DNA of 13,951 nucleotides. Source: JAPXSY01 sp034003585. GTDB lineage: Bacteria; Verrucomicrobiota; Kiritimatiellia; RFP12; UBA1067. The notes beneath the pieces were generated by a model, which saw only the letters and a list, made by a program, of their open reading frames with translations, had not been told where the DNA came from and searched no databases. Positions 1-6,162 of this stretch are shown piece after piece. The position numbers and the translations under genes are program-made. The DNA is taken from NCBI GenBank assembly GCA_034003585.1, contig JAVEYH010000098.1, positions 1-13,951 on the forward strand. Direction: 5' to 3'. Numbering within the stretch: position 1 is the first letter of the stretch; each line of letters begins with the position of its first letter.

Positions 1-110
1 CCCGCGCTCCCGGCTGCGCTTCGCCCAATACACGCACGGAACCCGCATCCCCGGCCACCAACCGATTACCCGTTGCATTTCCTTGCCGTTTCTGATACTT
101 CCATCATGAC
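1..110 (+). promoter_or_regulatory. Upstream region of the AraC-type gene, possible leaderless promoter
   Basis: No coding sequence is recognised here. A weak promoter-like pair is visible: TTGCAT at 73-78 and GATACT at 94-99, with 15 bases between them, which is shorter than the usual 16-18. If GATACT is a -10 element, transcription would start within a few bases of the ATG at 111, giving a leaderless or nearly leaderless message. That fits the absence of any purine-rich ribosome binding site before 111. This is inference from weak matches. Confidence 0.25.
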
Positions 111-1067
111 ATGATTGCGACAAATCATACCGCGGGAATCTGGCAGGTGGCGACCGCCCTGCGCGACCGGCTGGATGAGGGATTGCGCGTGATTGAGATG
201 GCGCGGGGCACCGGTTTGTCCGAACGCCAGTTCCACCGGCTCTTCCAGACCGTGCTGCGCGAATCTCCCGGGGATCACGTCGCCAGGCTGCGGCAGGAAC
301 GGGCCGCCGCATGGCTGGCATACACCGATCTGCCGGTGATCGACGCGGCGCTGGCGGGCGGATACGAGTCGCGCGAGGCGTTCACCCGAGCCTTCCGTGA
401 ACGGTTCGGCTGCACGCCCGGCGTGTTCCGCGACCGCATGCGCCTGCGGCGCGAGCGGATTTCCGTCACGCCGCCGCCCGGCGTGGGCGCGGCGTATGAG
501 ATCACCCTGCCGCCCATGCGCGTGGCCGCGTGGCCCCATCTCGGGCCTGCGCGAAACGCGGCGTCGGTCTGGCTGAAACTCGGGCGCTGGGGACACGGGC
601 ACGGCTTTCTCACGCCGCACACGTTGCCGGTCACCGTGCTGTATGACGACGCCGCGATCACATCCCCCCCCCATGCGCGGATCGACGCCGCGCTGGTGCT
701 GGACCCGGCCTGCCAGGCGATCCCCTCGGCAACGGTGCCGCCGTTCATGACAACCCTGCCGGGCGGCCGGCATCTGATCCTGCCCTTTGCAGGCCCCTTG
801 TCCGCATTGGGGCCGGCCTGGGACTTTTTCGCGATGCGCTGCTTCGCCGCGAGCGGCCACGCTCTGCGAGATTCGCGCATGCTGATGCTGCATGACCCGA
901 CGGAGGTGCCGACCCGCGCCTGCGAGTTTTTCCCGCTGGTCACGGGGCACCCCCTGCACTGCCGGCTCTGCATCCCGATCGACCGGGTACCGGCCCAGGG
1001 ACTGCCCCCGGTTCACGCCACGCGCGAACGCAACGGCGCTGCCAATGCGCGGCACGCCCCCGCATGA
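111..1067 (+). CDS. AraC-family transcriptional regulator with GyrI-like effector domain
   Basis: Predicted cytoplasmic DNA-binding regulator of 318 residues. Residues about 20-108 form an AraC-type double helix-turn-helix: the first helix pair contains 'GLSERQFHRLF', and the second carries the family signature around 'VIDAALAGGYESREAFTRAF' followed by 'FGCTPGVFRDR'. Residues about 126-290 resemble the GyrI-like/AraC effector-binding fold, starting near 'YEITLPPMRVAAWPHLGP' with a late 'CEFFPLVTG' strand. HTH-first, effector-domain-last is the arrangement of Rob-type regulators, which often sense small hydrophobic or cationic ligands; the ligand here is unknown. The start is well fixed: an in-frame TGA lies at 93-95 and ATG 111 is the first start codon after it. 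No Shine-Dalgarno sequence is visible. The last ~25 residues are low-complexity. It lies 293 bases upstream of the secreted-protein cluster on the same strand, so control of that cluster is possible but unproven. Confidence 0.93.
   Translation: MIATNHTAGIWQVATALRDRLDEGLRVIEMARGTGLSERQFHRLFQTVLRESPGDHVARLRQERAAAWLAYTDLPVIDAALAGGYESREAFTRAFRERFGCTPGVFRDRMRLRRERISVTPPPGVGAAYEITLPPMRVAAWPHLGPARNAASVWLKLGRWGHGHGFLTPHTLPVTVLYDDAAITSPPHARIDAALVLDPACQAIPSATVPPFMTTLPGGRHLILPFAGPLSALGPAWDFFAMRCFAASGHALRDSRMLMLHDPTEVPTRACEFFPLVTGHPLHCRLCIPIDRVPAQGLPPVHATRERNGAANARHAPA
664..672 (+). repeat. Run of nine C inside the regulator gene
   Basis: Nine consecutive C lie within the codons for Ser-Pro-Pro-His, around residue 185 in the effector domain. 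The reading frame is intact as given, because AraC/GyrI-like sequence continues on both sides. Homopolymers of this length are prone to slippage in replication and in sequencing; a change of one base would separate the DNA-binding domain from most of the effector domain. Confidence 0.9.
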
Positions 1068-1192
1068 CTCGGAGGGAGGGCCGCTTCCCGATCCGCGCAC
1101 GCAGTCCGCCGGGCCGCACATCCGGATCAGGCGCCATCCCGCGCCCCTTCACCATAGGGAGCGGGGTCTTCGCGCACTTCTAGCGAAATAAA

Positions 1193-1214
1193 GACCGTTA
1201 TGGCAGGATCGGTC
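1193..1214. promoter_or_regulatory. Small inverted repeat, possible operator
   Basis: GACCG at 1193-1197 is matched by its reverse complement CGGTC at 1210-1214, with 12 bases between. The centre-to-centre distance is 17 bases. It sits in the AT-richer patch just upstream of the best promoter candidates, where a repressor or activator could bind. A five-base arm is close to chance expectation in a gap of this size. AraC-type proteins usually bind direct rather than inverted sites, so a link to the upstream regulator is weak. Confidence 0.2.
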
Positions 1215-1298
1215 ACACCCTGACAAGCCTTTTTCAGCAATACTACGCATCGTTACATGGCCGCGTCATGCGAATCCGGGCAGCGTTCGGGAAACATT

Positions 1299-1314
1299 CC
1301 GGTGCTCCCGGTGC
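1299..1314 (+). repeat. Short direct repeat CCGGTGC-TC-CCGGTGC
   Basis: The heptamer CCGGTGC occurs twice, at 1299-1305 and 1308-1314, separated by TC. The start-to-start spacing of 9 bases is close to one helical turn, so both copies would face nearly the same side of the DNA. It lies about 47 bases before the start of the small membrane protein gene and would be in its untranslated leader if transcription starts near 1250. Function unknown; it may be chance. Confidence 0.3.
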
Positions 1315-1347
1315 GGTCTCTTCGCAAACGCTGCATCCGCGTGACGG

Positions 1348-1356
1348 CAGGAGGGG
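1348..1356 (+). promoter_or_regulatory. Ribosome binding site that sets the start at 1361
   Basis: GCAGGAGGGG lies directly before ATG 1361 with a spacer of about 4-5 bases (TATC). The upstream in-frame ATG at 1268 has no comparable site, and its extra 31 residues are Arg/Gly-rich and do not look like a protein N-terminus. The start at 1361 also places the first hydrophobic segment at the N-terminus. Confidence 0.75.
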
Positions 1357-1360
1357 TATC

Positions 1361-1687
1361 ATGAATATCATGCTTGTCGCCGCAGTGGCGGCCGGTTGTC
1401 TGGTCGGTCTGGCGGGCGGGGTTGTCGGCACTTGGGCAAGCGTCCGCAACACGAACGGCCCGCGCGAGCGAGCGTTCATGATCCGGGCCTGCGCGGTGAT
1501 TTGGGTCGCGGGACTGGCGTTCCTGGCGCTGATGTTTCTGCTGCCCATGCCTTGGCGCCATCTGCTCTGGATCCCCTACGGCATCCTGCTGCCGCTGGGC
1601 ATCATCACCGGGAACCGCAGGCAGCAGCGCATCCGGGACGAGGAGCGGGATGAAGGAGAAAACGAAAGCGGAAGGTACGCATCATGA
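1361..1687 (+). CDS. Small protein with three predicted membrane segments
   Basis: A 108-residue inner-membrane protein of unknown function. Hydrophobic segments are visible at residues about 4-26, 41-61 and 67-83. Arginines at 29, 35, 37 and 42 after the first segment and a highly charged tail from residue 85 (RRQQRIRDEER...) suggest an outside N-terminus and a cytoplasmic C-terminus by the positive-inside rule. The pattern 'VRNTNGPRERAFMIRA' followed by 'LLWIPYGILLPLGI' and an Arg/Gln/Glu-rich tail looks like a small uncharacterised family I associate with Verrucomicrobia-like genomes, but I cannot name it. The stop overlaps an ATG (ATGA at 1684-1687), and the beta-helix gene begins 52 bases later, so it is probably the first gene of that transcript. 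A role in export or anchoring of the following proteins is speculation. Confidence 0.8.
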   Translation: MNIMLVAAVAAGCLVGLAGGVVGTWASVRNTNGPRERAFMIRACAVIWVAGLAFLALMFLLPMPWRHLLWIPYGILLPLGIITGNRRQQRIRDEERDEGENESGRYAS

Positions 1688-1743
1688 GAACGATGAGACA
1701 AACGAACCACGCGGGTTTGCCGCGAGAAAGAGGAGATTCATGA
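1684..1743 (+). CDS. Possible 19-codon leader ORF coupled on both sides
   Basis: An ATG at 1684 overlaps the stop of the small membrane protein as ATGA. The frame then runs 19 codons (starting MRTMRQTNH) to a TGA at 1741-1743, which overlaps the proposed ATG at 1740 of the beta-helix gene, again as ATGA. GGAAGG at 1672-1677 could serve as its ribosome binding site. The arrangement would let ribosomes pass from the membrane-protein gene through to the beta-helix gene by translational coupling. The peptide resembles nothing I recognise. Such short overlaps also arise by chance. Confidence 0.25.
   Translation: MRTMRQTNHAGLPRERGDS
1731..1735 (+). promoter_or_regulatory. Ribosome binding site that sets the start at 1740
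   Basis: GAAAGAGGAGATTC precedes ATG 1740, with AGGAG at 1731-1735 and a four-base spacer. The in-frame ATG at 1650 would overlap the previous gene by 38 bases and add 30 hydrophilic residues in front of the signal peptide. ATG 1746, two codons downstream, is an acceptable alternative start with a ten-base spacer. Confidence 0.75.
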
Positions 1744-3905
1744 AGATGTTGGGCAGGATCATCATGAGCTTGGTCGTCGTCTCGGCGACGGCGGAGGCGG
1801 CGGAATTCCACGCGACGACCGCGCAGGAGCTGCAGACAGCCCTGACGGTCGCCGCTTCAAATGGCGAGGCGGACACGGCCTTTCTCGCTGCAGGGTACTA
1901 TCCCGGCCAGTTGTCCTACGCCAGTTCCGAAGCCCAGGCCCTGACGCTCCGGGCCGAGCCGGGTGTCGCGCCGCATGAGATCACGCTCGACGGCGGCCGC
2001 GGACGGGCGCTGAACATCAACATGAGCGCGGCGGCGGACGTCACCGTCGCGGGTATCACGCTCCTGCGCAACTGCGGCGCGGCGGCCACGACCGCCTTGC
2101 AGCTCTCCACCTCCGGCGACGCGCTGGTTTCCAACTGCACAGTGACAGCCACGGGCGCGATGCTGGGCGCCGGCATCGGCATCTCCAAGGCAGACGTGGC
2201 ATCCATCGTGGACTGCACGGTCACGCGCGCGGCCACGGCCACCGGCGACGGCGTGACCCTCTCCGGCGCCACGGGCGGGATTCTGCTGGAACGCACTGTA
2301 ATCGACGGCCAGCAGTCGACTCTGGCCGGGCGGGGGCTGTCCATCACCGCCGTCAACGGAACCGCGACCACCCTGCGCGACAACCGCATCGCGGGGCATT
2401 ATCTGAACGTGCAGGGCACGCACGCTTCCGGGGTCTGGCTGTCGATCGGTACAGGCACGCTGCTCATGAGCGGCAACACGGTCGAGGCCAACCAGAGCCG
2501 GTCGAGCCTCTATAGCGCATACGGATCGGGCATCTACATCACCCTGACCACCGGCAGCGCCACGCTCGAAGGCAACACGGTGAGCGCCAACTACATTCAG
2601 TCTACGCGGTCTTCCATGTATGTTGGCGACGGATATGGCGCAGGTGTCTACGTAACGATGTCCGGCGCGGGCAACCTCTCGCTCACGGGCAACCGCATCG
2701 ACAGAAACACGATAGTCGGGAACGGCGACATGTTCGGTGGCGGTCTGTACATTCTGGCAAATTCTGCGCAGTCCATCACGCTGGCCGGCAACCGGTTTGC
2801 CGGCAACCAGGCATCCGCTCCCTCGGCGGGGTCATCATACAGTGGCGGGGTGCACGGCGGCGGACTCTATGTGCAAGCCAATGCCTGTCCCGCCGTGGTG
2901 ATCACCAACAACCTCTTTTCCGGCAACCAGACGCTCAGACTGAACGGCAATTACGGCGCCTACGGCGGCGGACTCTTTCTCACCGCCTCGTCCAGTGCGA
3001 ACATCACACTCGCCGACAACACCCTTTCCAACAACACGTCCGCAGGCTCCTCGCCGGCGAACGGCGGTGGGATGTATGCGACTGTGCCTGCCGGCACGTT
3101 GACGGTGGAGCGGAATCGCATCATCGGCAACGCGGCCGGCCCGGGTGCCGGGGCCGAGATCTCGGGCAAGACGCTGCGGCTGGTCGGCAACGTCGTGGCC
3201 GGCAACACCCAGTCGGGCTCCACGTTGAACGGCGGCGGTCTGAAGATCGTTCCGTCGACGCGGCTCGATATGGTCAACAACACCGTTACCGCCAACTCGG
3301 CAGCGGGGCAGGGTGGCGGCGCGTGGATCTCGGTGGCGGGCGCCAGCGAAATCCTGGCGGTCCACAACAACATCATCTGGGGCAACACGGCGGACGGCCT
3401 CGGCGGCGACGTGTACGTGACCGGCACGGGAGCCAGCAAGGTGTTCACCTTCAACTGCGCGGGGGACGTCTCCGGCCTTTGGGATGTCTTTTCGGACAAC
3501 ACCAATGCCGCGCCGATGTTTTACGACGCTCCAAATCATGACTACCACCTGATGCCGGGGTCACCCTGTCTCGACGCCGGCAAGGACGATGCGCCGGAGT
3601 TGCCTGCGGTCGACCTCGACGGTGAACCGCGCGTGGTCAATGCGCGGGTGGACATCGGGGCGGACGAGATGCCGGCCGTGACCGACACCCATCCGGCCGA
3701 TCTCGATGCTGACTGGACGCTCAGCGCGGCGGAGTATGCCGACTACGCGGCGGCCTGGAAAACCAACGGCCTCTGGGTGACACCGCCCTCACCCGTTGAC
3801 GCCGACTTCGCCACCCGCGCCGGTTTCCTGCGGCAGCAAAACAACGGCGCCTACCAGAATACCGGCGGCAAAAAGCCGGCCTGCTGGACGCCGGATACCA
3901 ACTGA
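1740..3905 (+). CDS. Secreted right-handed beta-helix repeat protein with dockerin-like C-terminal module
   Basis: A 721-residue exported protein. Residues 1-20 form a signal peptide (MKMLGRIIMSLVVVSATAEA, cleavage before AEF). Residues about 25-570 are a parallel beta-helix: early rungs show N-x-x-V/I strand patterns, then from residue 229 there are eleven tandem units of the type G-G-G-L-Y ... L-x-x-N-x-[VIF]-x-x-N. The helix is closed by the usual end signature 'GSPCLDAG' (about residues 606-613) and 'DLDGEPRV...RVDIGADE'. Residues about 652-721 form a separate module: one calcium-type loop D-L-D-A-D-W-T-L-S-A-A-E, then 'YADYAAAWKTNG' and a tail ending near 'ACWTPDTN'. Such modules end many secreted proteins of Kiritimatiellae/Lentisphaerae. 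No lyase or hydrolase active site was recognised, so adhesion or glycan binding is as likely as catalysis. No autotransporter barrel or LPXTG-type motif is present. It is the first of three large exported proteins in the presumed operon. Confidence 0.9.
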   Translation: MKMLGRIIMSLVVVSATAEAAEFHATTAQELQTALTVAASNGEADTAFLAAGYYPGQLSYASSEAQALTLRAEPGVAPHEITLDGGRGRALNINMSAAADVTVAGITLLRNCGAAATTALQLSTSGDALVSNCTVTATGAMLGAGIGISKADVASIVDCTVTRAATATGDGVTLSGATGGILLERTVIDGQQSTLAGRGLSITAVNGTATTLRDNRIAGHYLNVQGTHASGVWLSIGTGTLLMSGNTVEANQSRSSLYSAYGSGIYITLTTGSATLEGNTVSANYIQSTRSSMYVGDGYGAGVYVTMSGAGNLSLTGNRIDRNTIVGNGDMFGGGLYILANSAQSITLAGNRFAGNQASAPSAGSSYSGGVHGGGLYVQANACPAVVITNNLFSGNQTLRLNGNYGAYGGGLFLTASSSANITLADNTLSNNTSAGSSPANGGGMYATVPAGTLTVERNRIIGNAAGPGAGAEISGKTLRLVGNVVAGNTQSGSTLNGGGLKIVPSTRLDMVNNTVTANSAAGQGGGAWISVAGASEILAVHNNIIWGNTADGLGGDVYVTGTGASKVFTFNCAGDVSGLWDVFSDNTNAAPMFYDAPNHDYHLMPGSPCLDAGKDDAPELPAVDLDGEPRVVNARVDIGADEMPAVTDTHPADLDADWTLSAAEYADYAAAWKTNGLWVTPPSPVDADFATRAGFLRQQNNGAYQNTGGKKPACWTPDTN
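2424..3466 (+). repeat. Eleven-unit protein-level tandem repeat (GGGxY ... N-x-[VIF]-x-x-N)
   Basis: Within the beta-helix protein, residues about 229-575, units of roughly 22-41 residues begin with ASGVW, GSGIY, GAGVY, GGGLY, GGGLY, GGGLF, GGGMY, AGAEI, GGGLK, GGGAW and GGDVY. In most units a strand and the pattern N-x-[VIFL]-x-x-N follow, e.g. NTVEANQ, NTVSANY, NRFAGNQ, NLFSGNQ, NTLSNNT, NVVAGNT. Unit length varies mainly by loops rich in Ser/Gly/Tyr. The repeats are degenerate at DNA level, so they are old rather than a recent expansion. Confidence 0.8.
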
Positions 3906-3927
3906 AACGCGGTGAAAGGAGGTCGTC

Positions 3928-6123
3928 ATGAAAAACCAACTTTTACCCCGGCTCATTCTTTGCGCCGCGATGGCCGCGCATGGCGCGTCGGCTGCGGAAT
4001 TCGCGTTTACGCGTTCGTCGACCAACGACGCGCCGGACGAAGCGGTGGTTACGCTGGCCATCACATTCGAGGGCACCGGCGTCTGCCATGCCGTCGAGGA
4101 GCGCCTGCCCGGGACGCTGACCGTCGCGGCCACGCCTTCCTCGGCGGGCGCGGTTCTCGCGGGCGGAAGGACGCTGCGCTGGGGACCGTTTGACCTGGTC
4201 GCCGGCACAACCCTGACCTACCGCGTCGCGGGCCGCTCCGGCAGCCACCCGATTGAGGGAAACGTCTGGATGGACGGACACGCCGTGTTCGCCCTGACCG
4301 GTACCAGTGTCATTGTGGGCGCCGCGCTTCCCGCGCCCGCGACAACGCCGCCGGCGCAGGTCGCCACGCCGACCCTTGATCCGCCTGCCGCGAGCGCGTT
4401 GCCGGTGGGGGTGAGCGTCGCCTGCGCCACGGCGGACGCGGAACTCCGCTACACGCTGGACGGGACTCTGCCGACCGCTTCATCCGCGCTGGTGGAGGGA
4501 GCGATCACGATCTCGTCCGGCACCCTGCTGAGCGTGCGCGGCTTCAAGGACGGCATGACGCCCAGCCGTGCCGCATACGGCCTGTACGCCACGCCGCCGC
4601 AGCGGTCCGAAGATCTGATCCAAGTCTCCCGCGAGATCCTGATCGCCGACTGCGCGACGCCCTTGATCGCCGTCACCGCGACCGTGCTTTCCGGCGACAC
4701 CATCAGTTACAGCGTGGCCGAAACCGTGGCCTTTGGCCTGACCCCAAGCGCCATCACGGAAAGCGGGGTGTGGGACGACGCGGCGCGAATCATCCGCTGG
4801 GGACCGTTCGACGACGGACAGAGCCGCACGATGACCTACCGGGTGGGTAACATCGGTGTGAACAGGCGCGCCTACCCGCTTGACGGAACGGCCAGCGTCA
4901 ACGGGTTGTCCGCTGCCATTTCAGGTGCAGATCAGGTCGAGCCGCTGTCCGGACCTTCAGGGTCGCCGGGCGCGCCCCAGCCGCCCCACGAAGCGATGGA
5001 CATCTCCCGGGCGGTTGAACTGTCCTGGACGAATCCGCCCGCTGCGGTCTGCAACGCAGTCTATTTTTCGACCAATGCCGAAGCCGTGGCATCGATGGCC
5101 GTCTCCGCGCGCGTCCGTTACGACGGCACGACGCTCTGGTCGGACTATCGCTCCGCAACGCCGCTGACGTATCGCACGACCTATTTCTGGCGGATTGCGG
5201 AGTTCGATGCGCAGGGCGAGTTTTCGGCGGGTCCGGTCTGGAACTTCACGGTCAAAGCGTCAGACAGCGGTTTGGTCTTTTCGGAGGGCTTCGAGCATGG
5301 CGGCGCGATGCCGCCGGGGTGGACACAGGCGTATGTCTGGAACAGCTACTTGTGGACATTCCAGAGCGGAGGCTACTCGGGCAACCCCGCCGCGGCGCAC
5401 AGCGGCAGTTACAACGCCCTGTTTTTCCGCTGGGGCGGCGCGACCACACGTCTTATTACCCCGCCTTTGAACTTGCCTTATGGCGGCATGCGCCTTTCAT
5501 TCTGGCACGCGCAGGCACAATGGAGCGCGCCGGATCGCCTGTCTGTATATTACAAGACCTCGGCGGACGGCGCGTGGACGCTGATTCCCGGCGCCTCGTT
5601 CACCACAAATGTCCCTGCGTGGACGCAGCGCATTATTGACTTGCCGGGGGCTTCATCCACCTACTCCATCGCTTTTGAAGGGAGAAGCGAGTCGGGCTAC
5701 GGCGTCTGCGTCGACGACGTGGCAGTCTATCCCGCGCTGGCCACGCTGGAGACGCCACACAGTTGGCTGACGCAGTACAACCTGACCGACGGCGGCCTGA
5801 CGTTCGACGAGGCCGAGGCCCTGGACAGCGATGGTGATTCGTTCTTCAACTGGCAGGAGTTCATCGCGGGCACCGACCCGACCAACTCCGCGAGCGCGTT
5901 CCGCATTTCCGGCATGGATCCCGGACCGCCGGCGACCGTGATCTTCGAACCGGCCACGCCCGACCGCGACTACACGCTGCAATACGTGGATGACCTTGTG
6001 AACGGTATCTGGCTTGACGTGCCCGGTCAAGGCCCGCGCATGGGCGGCGAAGGCGAGGACACCATGGAAGATGACGGCGACGCCCCCGCACGCTTTTACA
6101 GAATAAAAGTGGAGGTGCCGTGA
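3928..6123 (+). CDS. Secreted multidomain surface protein (duplicated WGPF domain, CHB_HEX-like, Fn3-like, adhesin/MAM-like, C-terminal module)
   Basis: A 731-residue exported protein with no recognised enzyme domain. Signal peptide 1-22 (cleavage ASA|AEF). Domain order: A1 about 23-130 with 'HAVEERLPG' and 'RWGPFDLVAGTTLTYRV'; a chitobiase/hexosaminidase C-terminal-like Ig domain about 137-221 ('AELRYTLDGTLPT'); A2 about 229-337, a divergent copy of A1 with 'RWGPFDDGQSRTMTYRV'; a fibronectin-III-like domain about 345-444; a cleaved-adhesin/MAM/choice-of-anchor-J-like lectin fold about 448-604 ('FSEGFEHGGAMPPGW' to 'YGVCVDDVAVYP'); a thrombospondin-3/EF-hand-like spacer about 612-663 with an intact loop D-S-D-G-D-S-F-F-N-W-Q-E then 'FIAGTDPTN'; and a C-terminal module 664-731 shared with the next gene. 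A strong site GAAAGGAGGT ends about 7 bases before the ATG. The gene starts 22 bases after the beta-helix gene. Role inferred: carbohydrate or surface binding at the envelope. Confidence 0.9.
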   Translation: MKNQLLPRLILCAAMAAHGASAAEFAFTRSSTNDAPDEAVVTLAITFEGTGVCHAVEERLPGTLTVAATPSSAGAVLAGGRTLRWGPFDLVAGTTLTYRVAGRSGSHPIEGNVWMDGHAVFALTGTSVIVGAALPAPATTPPAQVATPTLDPPAASALPVGVSVACATADAELRYTLDGTLPTASSALVEGAITISSGTLLSVRGFKDGMTPSRAAYGLYATPPQRSEDLIQVSREILIADCATPLIAVTATVLSGDTISYSVAETVAFGLTPSAITESGVWDDAARIIRWGPFDDGQSRTMTYRVGNIGVNRRAYPLDGTASVNGLSAAISGADQVEPLSGPSGSPGAPQPPHEAMDISRAVELSWTNPPAAVCNAVYFSTNAEAVASMAVSARVRYDGTTLWSDYRSATPLTYRTTYFWRIAEFDAQGEFSAGPVWNFTVKASDSGLVFSEGFEHGGAMPPGWTQAYVWNSYLWTFQSGGYSGNPAAAHSGSYNALFFRWGGATTRLITPPLNLPYGGMRLSFWHAQAQWSAPDRLSVYYKTSADGAWTLIPGASFTTNVPAWTQRIIDLPGASSTYSIAFEGRSESGYGVCVDDVAVYPALATLETPHSWLTQYNLTDGGLTFDEAEALDSDGDSFFNWQEFIAGTDPTNSASAFRISGMDPGPPATVIFEPATPDRDYTLQYVDDLVNGIWLDVPGQGPRMGGEGEDTMEDDGDAPARFYRIKVEVP
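5917..6120 (+). repeat. Shared C-terminal module, copy 1
   Basis: Codes for the last 68 residues of the 731-residue protein, from DPGPP to the final FYRIKVEVP. It aligns without gaps to the last 68 residues of the following 2481-residue protein, with about 43 identical positions by hand count. Invariant parts include DPGPP, YTLQ, DVPGQGPR, DTM, PARFYR and KVEVP. The variable part is an acidic stretch just before PARFYR. It is predicted to be a small beta-rich domain; there is no hydrophobic membrane anchor and no Arg cluster of PEP-CTERM type. Confidence 0.85.
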
Positions 6124-6162
6124 ACGACTGAATCGAGATGACCGGAAGAAAGGAGATCGGCC

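Larger units (their letters stand above)
1068..1360 (+). promoter_or_regulatory. Intergenic region with probable promoter of the membrane/secreted-protein cluster
   Basis: No convincing gene is seen in these 293 bases. Bases 1181-1260 are clearly richer in A/T than their surroundings, as expected of a promoter in a GC-rich genome. Candidate elements are weak: CTGACA at 1220-1225 with TACTAC at 1241-1246 (15-base spacing), or TTTTCA at 1231-1236 with TTACAT at 1253-1258 (16-base spacing). A small dyad lies at 1193-1214 and a short direct repeat at 1299-1314. No stem-loop followed by a T run was found after the regulator gene, so read-through from 111-1067 cannot be excluded. Confidence 0.4.

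Noticed and set aside
66..1121. Long open frame on the minus strand opposite the AraC-type gene
   Set aside because: It is rich in Arg, Gly, Gln and His with no recognisable domain, as expected of an antisense frame in GC-rich coding DNA. The plus-strand frame has clear AraC signatures.
892..1191. Plus-strand 99-codon frame overlapping the end of the regulator
   Set aside because: Arg/Pro/Ser-rich, no ribosome binding site, and it overlaps the regulator gene in another frame.
1221..1240. Sigma-54-like promoter in TGACAAGCCTTTTTCAGC
   Set aside because: The GG and GC dinucleotides required at -24 and -12 are not both present at the right spacing.
1268..1360. Longer N-terminus for the small membrane protein
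   Set aside because: No ribosome site at 1268, and the extra residues are not protein-like; ATG 1361 has a strong site.
1650..1739. Longer N-terminus for the beta-helix protein
   Set aside because: It would overlap the previous gene and bury the signal peptide behind 30 charged residues; ATG 1740 has a good ribosome site.
6050..6123. PEP-CTERM, LPXTG or T9SS-type sorting signal at the protein C-terminus
   Set aside because: There is no VPEP motif, no hydrophobic helix with Arg cluster and no LPXTG; the KVEVP ending is part of a folded-looking module.
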